Source: Chara braunii (lineage: Eukaryota; Streptophyta; Charophyceae; Charales; Characeae). Taken from it: a stretch of DNA of 37,148 bases. Made by a program: the position numbers and the translations under genes. The notes below the pieces were generated by a model, which was not told the DNA's origin, made no database searches, and saw only the letters and a list, made by a program, of their open reading frames with translations. The stretch is from the NCBI GenBank assembly GCA_003427395.1, contig BFEA01000050.1, forward strand, positions 169,961-207,108, written 5' to 3'. Positions 28,332 to 37,148 of the stretch are shown here, piece by piece (position 1 is the first letter of the stretch; every line of letters starts with the position of its first letter).

Positions 28332-30772
28332 CTACTCCTGATCACTCATGTCCGTCTGCAGCTGCCTATACAACTGCGCTCTCACCCCATCACGAGCCCT
28401 AGGGACTCGGACTCCATTTCTATCCCTCCATACTCCTGGGGAGTCCTTAGTAACCAAACCATCGGCCTCGTTCTTGAGACTCTTGAGATAATCATTGGCC
28501 CGATGTTTACCCCTCGTGCAGTAGAAGCATTTGCCAATCTTCTTCTGCGTCCCTCTCTCCTCTTCCTGCGAGGGCGCTGATGAAGGGACTGCCGTGACCT
28601 CGCTAGTGACCTCCTGCTGAGGTATCTCTGCTGGAATAGGGCAGGCGGCTCCGTCTCCCTCCTGCATGGCTGGACCACCCACACGTGTCTCTGACCCAGA
28701 CCCAGTGGCCCATGAGCCCAAAGCCTCCTCCAATCCAACCACCAAAGGCATGCCTGGAGGTGTAGTGGACTCCTGGCAGATCTCCTGGCCTACTCCCTGC
28801 GCAGTCTCTTCCTCAACTCCCTGGACCATCTGCCCCTCGGCCACCACCTGGATAGTAGGCAATACTCCCTCATTTCTCTGAACCAGCTGTCCCTCGATAA
28901 CCTCCTGGGCGATAGGCAGCATGCTCTCATCCCTCACTGTCTTCGCCTGCTGTGCTCCGCNAAGTCCCTCACANGCNTGTTGGTGCGCCACAATANAAGG
29001 TATTGGNCAATCAGACTCTTCGCCNCTTGNCCCCTCCTCAGTGTGCACTGTTTCAGGCTGCAACATCTCCTTGTCCCACAAGGGTATGTCTTCTCCTTCC
29101 TGAAGGTCAGCTTTTTCTTCTGCCTTCTGACTTCTGAAGGCTTCTTCTGCAGGTGGCCTCTTCATCTCAAACCCTTGGACTTCAGTCCAATCCACCAAGG
29201 TCGTGGGTGCTCTCTGCTCAAGCTTTGTTTCCAACTCCTTGATCCTCTTTTCCCACTCTCTCTCCTTTGTCTAGAAGAAAATCTGTTGAGCCTGTTGGTA
29301 TGCCCTCTGAGCCTCGTTAACTTTGTTGCGGGTCTAGTTCACCTGCCTGATCGTCTCATTGCCTGCCCAGGTCTTCTCTAGCTCCATCTTCAGCGCATTC
29401 AATTCGCGCTCTTGCCTCTCCTGGTTCGCCTTCAGCTCCCTAATCTCCTGTTCCCATTCCACCCTCTGACCATAGGCCTTTTGTGCCACCTTGGTCAACC
29501 TTTCTCCAACCCTCTGATCTGACGCCCGAGCTGCTGCAAATCCTTCCTTCATCGTCCCTCTCAGGGTGAGAAAGTCTGCGTAGACCAACTTCACCCCCAT
29601 CTCCTGTTGTGGCCCCTCAAGTCCTCTTGCAGCCCCTTCATCGTCCCTCTCAGGGTGAGCAAGTCTGCGTAGACCAACTTCACCCCCATCTCCTGTTGTG
29701 GCTCCTCAAGTCCTCTTGCAGCCCCCATCAACCTGTCGAAGTTCGCCCACGCCTCAGAGAGTAGGGGAGGGTCGTCCTCTAGTTCGTTGCCGGTACTCTT
29801 TCCCTTCTTGTCCTTCACAACCACTGGCCGCTCTTCTTGTTCCATCCTCTTGTACAGTTCCTCGAGGTTCTTCCTCCTGATCTCTGCGCCAATCTCTCGG
29901 TCTCTGGCGGCCCTTTCTTGTCTCTCCAATTCCTTTTCTCTGGCAGCCTGATCCTCATCCACCTCTTGCCTTGGCGACCCACGTCCCTCTGGCCCTGCCT
30001 CTGCCATGGGCTGATCCCCCTGCCTCTGAACTGGCTGGGGAGGAGCCTCTGGCACCTCTGACCATCTCCTCCTTTGTGCCCTCTCAGATGGCTGTTCCTC
30101 CTTCCTCTCTGCCTTGTGGGAAGCGTGCTCTCTCCTCTTCTCACCCTCCTGAGACCTGGACGGTGCACCCCTCTCAAAGGTCCTCTTGCCCTCAGCCTCA
30201 GGCTCCTTCCTTTTCTTCTCCATGCTCTTCCTCTCCTCTGCCTCGCGTGCTGCAGTATAGTGACTCCTCAATAACCGCTTGCAGTCTCCCCAGTGTAATG
30301 CTCTTTCCACCACACTCCTGACGAACAGCCTGATATACCTCCTCACAAACTGGAAACCCCCCCTCACTCTCGACTTAGGCTCAACGTTCTGCTCGTCTGC
30401 AAATCTGTCGTACGCCCACAGGAACTCCTCCAGGTTCGTCCCATCGAACCGGATCGGCACTCCATCTCTTCCCACAGGTGATGGATGTATCCCTTCCATC
30501 TTCCTCTCAAACTCTGTCCAGGTTGCTGACTCTCGCACATACTTGGCAATGGGCTCAGCCCACTCGCCCTCTCCTCGCACTTCCCTCAGCATCTTGGCTC
30601 CATCCCACCTGAACTCATTGGCATGCTTCTCAAACTCCACCAGGAANAGCTCAACGTTCCNTCCNCTGAAGATGGGCGGCCTGTCTTCTCTCCNGGTCCA
30701 ACCATGTACTCTCTGTCTGGCGGCCTCCTGAGGGGGTTCCACTGGCCCCGCCCCTCCCTTCCCTCTTGGCAT
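28332..30772 (-). pseudogene. Third ORF of element B: Gag-like protein encoded after integrase
   Basis: The frame starts at the ATG at 30,772 (MPRGKGGAGPVEPPQ), about 270 bases after integrase, and ends with TAG at 28,332. The N-terminal half is capsid-like, with NVE.FLVEFEKHANEFRW and TWTEFERKM, then a second lobe RFDGTNLEEFLWAYDRFADE. A highly charged linker, a coiled coil (29,250-29,500), a glutamine/glutamate-rich part and LGSWATGSGS follow. The C-terminal knuckle CFYCTRGKHRANDY has lost its last cysteine (tyrosine instead). An 89-bp tandem duplication (29,551-29,728) shifts the frame. Without it the ORF would be 784 codons. Two TAG codons also interrupt the coiled coil. By homology it is the same protein as 9,676-12,537. 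Confidence 0.8.
29551..29728. repeat. 89-bp tandem duplication inside the third ORF of B
   Basis: Two adjacent copies (29,551-29,639 and 29,640-29,728) differ at only a few bases. Since 89 is not a multiple of three, the duplication breaks the reading frame. Near identity indicates it is recent relative to the divergence between elements A and B. Confidence 0.95.
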
Positions 30773-31038
30773 GGCTTCGCCAAAGTGGTGTCAAGCCTGC
30801 ACAACAAGGAAGAGACAAGCAAAAGCACACAGAGCGTAAGCAGGTTCGACACACAGTGAGAGATAAACAGATCCCTCCCCATCTAACCTAGACATACACA
30901 TACATATACACACGCACCTATCCTATCATACAAACCCTAACATCATGACCTATCATACCATTCTAATGAATGACCATACAACCTATATCGATACTAATAC
31001 CCCCATCAGAATGACATGCTTAACCAGAATGAGGGACT

Positions 31039-32343
31039 CTAACTTGCGAGGTCCAGGCTCACCTCATCTCGAGCGACAAACTTCTTCAACCTTGAGCAAG
31101 ACACCCAGTCCCTCCAAGCGGTCCCATTCAGCTCTTCAATCTGGTATGCGCCATACTCTCTTACTCTTGCGACCTTGTAGGGTCCCAACCACCGCTTGTC
31201 CAACTTTCGTGACCACTGCTTCTCCAGGGATGAATCATATAACAGCACAGTGTCACCGACCTTGAGAGGTTCCTTCCTTACCCTGAGCATCTGATCCCAC
31301 CTGTACTTGTCCTGAGCCCGATTACCAGCCAGCCTATTTGCCACGCCCTCAATATGGTCTTCTATGATGCCAATCTGACGTGCCCTTAAGTCCAGCAAAC
31401 GTCAACTCCGTTTCGAGGTCCTGCCGCCTCCAAGTTTTTAGGAAGCTTTCAATAGGGAATGTCGCATGTCTCCCATACCATAATGTGGCTGGAGCGTAAC
31501 CGGTGCTCCTCCTGACTGTGATGTTGTCCACGAAGAACGCGACCCTCAGAAAATCTGGCCACTGATTCGGCCTCCCACTAGTCCACTTTGCGAGAAGGTT
31601 CGAGATGGTACTATGTCCTCTTTCCACCGGCGCATTTGCTTGGGGATGCTCTGCAGTAGTGTATTCAACAATCACCCCATATCTTAGTAGAAGCGCCTTT
31701 ACCTCTGCACAGGTGAATTCGGACCCCCTATCCATGACAAATCTGGAGACGAAGGGATATCAGAGGTAATACTCTTCGATGCAGCGCGCCAACGTCTCAC
31801 CAGTCTTAGTACGAATGACCCTTCCATCCACGAACCCTGAGAAGTTATCGCGCGCATCGAAAATAAAGTTGAATCCTCCTATCCCCTGCGACATCGCTAG
31901 TAGGTCCAGGTGTATGACTGCTCCGACCTCGCGTACGTATCTTGGGGGAAGCGGTTCCCTAGGTCTGAGGGAAGATCGCTCCTGACATGGCACACATGAT
32001 TTACAATAGTCGTCAATCATCTTGCCCATGCCATCCCAAAAGTACAATTCTGCTACCTTGAGGTACGTCGTGTCCGTACTCCTGTGCCCACCTGCTGTGC
32101 CATCATGCAGGACAACTATGACATCAATCTGACGAGCGATGCCACAGACCACCCTCCTTGGAAATCTCCCCTTCCTCTTCATAAACAGGTGACCATCTCT
32201 CACCACAAAGTTTGGCCGCATCTTCAGGACTTTTTCATTTGCATCCCTTTCCCTCATTTCACATGAAAGAAGCATTCCGAGCTCTAGGTAGACCCATCGT
32301 ACTCTTCTGCTCGAAAGGCCTCTTTGATTTCGCCTTCCTCAAA
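31039..32343 (-). pseudogene. Integrase of element B
   Basis: All three parts are present. The zinc-binding domain has histidines in LHDGTAGGHRS and cysteines in CVPC, with YFWDGMGKMIDDYC between. The DDE core has HLDLLAM (D near 31,905), MDRGSEFTC (D near 31,731) and NAPVERGHST (E near 31,623). The C-terminal part has VGDTVLLYDSS and LGPYKVARVREYGAYQIEEL, the GPY/F module. No chromodomain follows. A TGA at about 31,757 replaces an arginine codon of element A, and a frame change lies near 31,400. Without these it would be a full-length Ty3/gypsy integrase. The TAA/TAG-type stop near 31,039 is the natural end. Confidence 0.9.
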
Positions 32344-32385
32344 ATCCTCTTTTTCTCTCTCATGTACCTCGCTCTCACTCCTCTC

Positions 32386-33277
32386 CTAATTTTGCCCAGC
32401 ATTTCTGGCTGCTTCCTCTTGCAGTAAGGCATTGGCCAGTAGGTAGACTCCTCCTACCGATCTCTCATGTTTTTCCACTTGCTGGACCCCATTCTCCACA
32501 GTGATCAGGTCCTCCCCCAGTTGATGCTTATCCGCCAAGGCCAATTCCATCATCCATTCCACATCTGGCTTTCCCCATGAGTCTTCTTCCACATAGGGTT
32601 TTAGGACTAACCCTGACAATCGCACATATCCTGGAGGTGTCAGCCACGCAGGCCGTCCAGGAGTAATGTAGTTCCCTACTGCCAGCGACCAGGAGTTGAT
32701 GAAGTCTCACATCCTCCTCTTTGTCCAAGAACCCGTCGACTGGGGGAGTATCCTCAATCACTCCTCCACTGCTCTTGTCCCAGCCGACTCGACTCAGCCC
32801 ATCTGCCTGGTTCTTGTTTCCTGGAATTCGCTTAAACTCAAAATCAAACATCCAGACGTACGCCGGCTATCGGACAATGGTTAGATCTGAGGGAGCATAA
32901 TTCTTCATCGAACCTGCTAGAGCAGTTGGATCCACCCTTAATACAAACATGCTGCCAAAGAGGTAGTTTCTAAAGATCCTAATGCAGTGGAGGACTGCTA
33001 AGGTCTCGCGCTTGAACTATGAGTAGTTTCGTTCAGCGGTGTTAAGCGTTCGACTCTCGAATCTTAGCGGCCGCTCCTCTCCATTGAGGTCGTTCTGAAT
33101 CAAAAACCCTCCTAAGGCAGTCGGTCCTGCGTCCGTTTCTACGATAAACGGCCTGGTCATTACAACAGCATGGTGTGGTATCCCCAGTACCAATCCTCCT
33201 TCCTCAAACTCCTTCTTTAGGTCCCTTATCACCACCTCCTGCGTTTCTCCCCACTCCCAATCTTGGCCTTGACGCAC
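32386..33277 (-). pseudogene. RNase H and connection region of element B
   Basis: FIVETDAGPTALGGFLI carries the first catalytic aspartate. ERPLRFESRTLNTAERNYS is followed by a TAG (33,014-33,016) where element A has leucine, and then by the FKRE helix. FEFKRIPGNKNQADGLSRV carries the late motif. Frame changes near 32,690 and 32,390 break the tether towards integrase. Confidence 0.85.
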
Positions 33278-34453
33278 AAGCTTTTGCAGGTGTTCTGTCT
33301 TCGCCGCAAACTTCTAATAAATATTCTCCAAAACCCGCATGTGCCGAGGAAGCTTCTCACTTCTGTAATCGTCTCGAACGGGGTTGGCCATGCGAGAATC
33401 TTGTTCGTCTTCTTAGTATCTGGCCGACGACCCCTCTCGTCGCACACAAATCCTAAGATAGTGACACCACTCATGCAATGCTTGGATTTTGGCCCACTCG
33501 CGGTGAGGTTATGCTCCTTTAACAAGTCCAGGACTTGACATAAGTCTTGCACATGATCCCTGACAAACTGTCTGATTCCCGGCATGACCTCCCGCTCATC
33601 CTTCTTCTTCGACCCTTTCACGGCCAAATCATCAATGTAAGGCTGAGTGATGTGAGGGCTTACTGGCTGCATCGCCCTCACCATGTGCCTCTGGATCATG
33701 GCGACCGCATTCGTCCACCCCTGTGGTGTGACGTTAATGTGGATCAACCCTCGAGGGGTATGCATCGCCGTCATTGGCCTGTCAGATGGGTATACAGGAA
33801 ACTGGTCATAACCAAAATATAGATCTATCAGAGATATAATGGCCCTCCCTGCGCATGCCTCTGAAAGCGCATCTGCGTTAGGGAGACCATTTGCGTATCT
33901 AACAGTCACAGCATTTAGGCGCTGCAAGTCCTGTACCCACCTCAACGTCCCATTTGGCTTAATAAAGCAAAACCAGGGAGATGCATACGGCCCGCTCGAG
34001 TAGTCTGATACATGTGTGCGGATCTTCCCATCTAGGTAGTTGACTACCTTTTCCTCATCAGGTGGATTAGCATATCGTGCACCCCGCAAATTCCACGGCT
34101 CATGCGGCACGGTGTGTATCCTAATCATGGGGATTTTATCCACGTCCAGACGTCCTCTCTCGTCATCATTGAAGGCATATGCAGTGTGCCTTCCTCTTAT
34201 GGTGTCCACCATAAGCTTGTCTTCCTGCGCTGTAAGGAAGCCAAACTCCCCTATAATCAGCGCCTTCTTGGTCTCCAGGTTGATACGACATGACATACTC
34301 TATAGCATTCTCCCGCATCTGTCGTATCAATTCTCTCTCCCGCTCGTAGTATACTTCCTTTTCCTCGGCTACGAGCACTGGAACAGGGCGGCACTTTTGA
34401 TCTACCTTTTTGTACCGCCTTTGAGATCCCTGCTTGAGCCTACCTCTAAAAAA
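33229..34453 (-). pseudogene. Reverse transcriptase of element B
   Basis: The -1 frame runs from the slippery site through RPVPVLVAEEKEVYYERERE and is broken by a one-base shift near 34,290 into the main RT frame. The palm is complete: FCFIKPNGTLRWVQDLQRL, ISLIDLYFGYDQFPVYPSDR, MHTPRGLIHINVTPQGWTNA, and ITQPYIDDLAVKG with YIDD at 33,628-33,639. The thumb and connection contain SGPKSKHCMSGVTILGFVC and VRSFLGTCGFWRIFI. Another frame change near 33,315 precedes the sequence leading to RNase H. Most gypsy RTs have YLDD or YVDD, so YIDD is a mild variant shared by both elements. Confidence 0.92.
34447..34453 (-). promoter_or_regulatory. -1 frameshift slippery site T TTT TTA, element B
   Basis: The heptamer is identical to that of element A and occupies the same codons at the end of the protease frame (CCT TTT TTA). 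The -1 frame continues RGRLKQGSQRRYKKVDQK towards RT. Downstream GAGGT can pair with ATCTC, occupying the place of the GGGAG/CTCCC arms of element A. Confidence 0.78.
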
Positions 34454-36174
34454 GGCCTAGTTGCGACCTGAGGTTGGGTCCCCACCGCTCCGCTGGTCCC
34501 TCCTGGCGCTCGATACACCAGTTTCATCTCCCCGACTCCCATTTGCTCTACCACCTTTTCTCTCAAGGCCTCCACGGTCGTAGGATCCGCCATCCTGTAG
34601 GTCGCTACTATGTCCATAGTGTCGCCTATACTTGCCAAGCTAAGGGTCATTGCTTCTCGCGGTCTCTCTCCTTCGCTCTCGACTTCCCTTAACCTTCTTC
34701 TCTCTTCTTCTGACTCCTCAATCGTGCAGGAGCCAGGACTGGGTCGATTCCGGATGCTTCGTGGCCCTGTGTTCGGGCACGTGACAACTTCATAGTTGTC
34801 GCACACCGGGTCACACACGACCAAGAACATAGTCCCTTTATGCTTATTCAGTATGACGGCTTCTGTTCTGCTTAAAAATGATCGACCCAGTAAAATTGGG
34901 TGATCGAGATCGGGCATTACAAAGAAACAGCTCCTCACCTTCACCTTCCCGATCTCCAGTACTACTTTGGACGCGGTCCCCACAAAGATGGACCGACTAT
35001 TCGCTCCCACCAAGATGCCATTGTCGGAGCGGTCCATCTCCATTCCCAGGCGCAATGCATCTTCCTCCTTAATAAGGTTCATTTCTGCGCCTGTATCTAT
35101 CATGGCCGTGCACGACTTTCCCTTCATAACAACGTCAAAACACCTGCACGCCATGGACTTCCAGTCCATTTTTGTGCCGGTTTCCGCCCACTCAGCCTCC
35201 TTACGGATTATGGCCCCTAAGAGTACACTCGCCACCATTTTCCTGCTTAGACGAGCCTTGAGCTCATCTCTAAGTCTTGGTGCTGATGCCAAGACGTCCT
35301 TCAGGTTCATGAGGTGATTATGACCTTCTAGAATTCGGTTCTCCTCCACGTCAAACCCTTCTTCCACCTTGACCGTATACTTCTTCTTCTTTGGTTCGGT
35401 GACCTTCTCTGTGTCAGTCCTGACGCCCCTCTTCTTAGCTCTTTGCTCCACCTTTTCGTCCTCTTCGTTCCTTAGGCGGTCGTCTTCCTCATCCTCATTC
35501 CCAGGGAGTTCCACAACTTCCTTCTCTCCGCTTGGTCCGGGAGCGTCCTTGGCAGGTTGCTCTGACCCCACTGGTCCCTTGGCTCTCGTTCTGACTGCCT
35601 GGGCTGCCCTCCCAGATCGTGATGGCGGCCTAAAGCTTATCCCTGATCTGGGAGTCCCTCCTGTGACAGACACATTCGGTATATTCGCGGGCGCCCCCTG
35701 CGATCCTGACCCATACAGAAAGACTTGTGGCCTTTGCCCTTGCCACGCCTTAACTTCCTCGCATAACTCTACCAGCTTTCCCTGGTATCGCCGGACCTTG
35801 NNCAACAANTCCTCCATATTNTCCATCGTTCTNCGGGCCTCACTCCACCATCCTCCTTCNACTGNCNGACTTTCCTCATCGTCTGAGTCTATTATGATAG
35901 GCTCCTCCTTGATAATCCCAGCTTTCNTGACTTGCTCCACCTCCTCATTCTCCCCAATCTCTTCTACCCTCACGTCCGGCTCGGCCTCCTTCTCTTGCCA
36001 AATCCTAAACATGGCTAGCGGAGCTTGTGGTGGACCGGCCGCGGCCCTTCGTAGGGCCTCTTTCCTTATGCCCCCTGGGGTCTTAGGGTCGATGTAGTAC
36101 CCATACTTATCATACATGTCGCCATNGTAATTGGTACTAATCAACCCTTNGTCTTCATCATTTCTCCGGANGTG

Positions 36175-36411
36175 GNAGAATTTGATAGTGTGGCCCTTCT
36201 GGCCACAATGCCAACAAATGGCATTCCTCCAGTCTATTCTACCTCTGCCAGGGCCTCTTCCACCTTCTTGACCACCCTGACTTCCGGATGCAGTCCAGTC
36301 CCCATTTCCTCCGCCTGTAGAGTTTCCACCACCGTTCCCTCTGTCGTTTCCTCCCCGGCCACCATTTCCTCGCCCTCGGCCCCATCCTTGGTTATGTCCT
36401 CGTCCACCGCC
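36175..36411 (-). other. RGG box and CCHC zinc knuckle in Gag of element B
   Basis: Between the internal TAA and 36,175 the frame is rich in GG, RG and GN, typical of RNA-binding RGG boxes. It then enters NAICWHCGQKGHTIKF. The fourth ligand codon contains an undetermined base. This is the nucleocapsid-like part of Gag and would bind genomic RNA. Confidence 0.75.
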
Positions 36412-37148
36412 TTAATTGCCTTGCGACCCTTGTGGGGCGGACTGCTGGGGTTGGGTTGGCGGTGGGGCTGGATGGCTTACTTGTTGTGCTTGGGGTCCTG
36501 GGCAGCCACAGGAAGCCGCGCTCATTGACGGTCCGACACATGATCCATGTGGCCCACTCATGGGCCACGGGGCGTATGAACAGTGTCNATGCCAATGACT
36601 CGGAGGNCCACAACCTNNCCANGNCCCATAGGGTGCTGGTGCAGCTTGATGGGACGACTCANGAGGGGGCATTGCCANAGCCTGCGGGACNTGTCCCCTC
36701 CCCNAGCCTTGGCCCCCTTGAGCCAAGTTCCTTGCTTTCCTNTGAGCCTNAGTCAGCTTCTGAGGCTCNGGCTCCTCTTCCTCTTCCTCTTNTTCTTCTT
36801 CNTGCACTACTGCCTTTTTCGCTTTCCCTACGGTCTGTGGCGCTGCCATGGTTTTCCTTTTTGCCTCCTTCTCTGCGTCGAGCTGGGCCACNGCNTCCTC
36901 TATCATTTTCTTGAAATCACGTCCATCACTNNTGGTGGCATCCAAANCCTTCCTTTTCTTCCTAGCNTNCCTCATCTNGAAGATGTCTACCTGGTCCAGT
37001 TCTCCGTCCATTACGCCTTCCTTTATGGNAGCCCAAGTGAGNTTCTTTCCTGGCGCCGCCTTCTTAGTTAGCGACGAGCCCTCCCAGTTTTTGAAGTGCC
37101 CTAGGAAAGTGGCACACTGCTCCTCTTCTGCCAACCCTGGGACTTTCT

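Larger units (their letters stand above)
17431..37148 (-). mobile_element. Element B: Ty3/gypsy-type LTR retrotransposon, runs off the right edge
   Basis: This is the more complete copy. It has Gag with a glycine-rich RGG stretch and a CCHC knuckle, protease, RT, RNase H, integrase, a Gag-like third ORF and a 10.9 kb noncoding region. The 5' LTR, primer-binding site and Gag N-terminus lie beyond 37,148. Its 3' end at 17,431 abuts the Gag-protease frame of element A, which suggests insertion into A. Stops and frameshifts in pol and an 89-bp tandem duplication in the third ORF indicate an inactive copy. B and A are diverged, so they are not a recent duplication. Confidence 0.85.
34402..37148 (-). 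pseudogene. Gag-protease ORF of element B, N-terminus outside the window
   Basis: One frame runs from the right edge to TAG at 34,402, interrupted by TAA at 36,412-36,414 and by some undetermined bases. Visible in order are a basic/acidic region (FLGHFKNWEGSSLTKK, DGRDFKKMI), an E-rich patch near 36,780, a glycine/arginine-rich RGG stretch (36,240-36,411), and a knuckle CWHCGQKGHTIKF followed by a codon TNC that would complete CX2CX4HX4C if cysteine. Next come PGGIRKEALRRAAAGPPQ, a region with NLKDVLASAPRLR, and an aspartic protease with MIDTGAEMNL (DTG at 35,089-35,097) and ILLGRSFL. The start codon and any capsid domain are beyond the window. The -1 site at 34,447-34,453 lies just before the stop. 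Confidence 0.88.

Overview
The window looks like repeat-rich nuclear DNA from a large eukaryotic genome. It has no rRNA or tRNA genes and no ordinary host gene that I can support. It is built from two related but clearly diverged Ty3/gypsy-type LTR-retrotransposon copies lying head to tail, both read on the minus strand. The protein style (gag-pro, RT, RNase H, GPY-type integrase, third ORF) reminds me of retroelements in charophyte algae such as Chara. That is an impression from memory and needs a database search.

Layout in the sense (minus) direction, right to left. Element B (37,148 to 17,431, 5' end outside the window) has Gag-protease with a CCHC knuckle (37,148-34,402), RT (34,453-33,229), RNase H (33,277-32,386), integrase with a GPY module (32,343-31,039), a third ORF that is itself Gag-like (30,772-28,332), and about 10.9 kb of noncoding DNA (28,331-17,431). 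Element A (17,430 to 256) repeats this plan: Gag-protease starting abruptly in mid-ORF at 17,430, RT, RNase H, integrase, the Gag-like third ORF (12,537-9,676), then about 9.4 kb of noncoding DNA (9,675-256). A dinucleotide microsatellite and a palindrome cluster lie left of element A. The simplest history is that B inserted into the Gag region of A. Both noncoding units begin on the plus strand with TGTC, as expected if a TG...CA LTR end lies there.

Both elements carry stops and frame breaks and are probably dead. They still share a TTTTTTA slippery heptamer exactly where the Gag-Pro frame must move -1 into RT. They also share an unusual order in which a capsid-like, coiled-coil and CCHC-knuckle protein is encoded after integrase.

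The most interesting part is the noncoding unit. Its two copies align end to end through many short anchors and are packed with hairpins. In two homologous arrays (3,147-3,973 and 20,374-21,720) each hairpin keeps a fixed hexaloop (ATCTTA or AACATA on the plus strand) while the closing pairs and outer stems change in compensated fashion. Other hairpins shared by the two copies also keep the loop and swap stem pairs. This points to selection on folded RNA, or to arm-correcting template switching in DNA. I know of no named element with this design.
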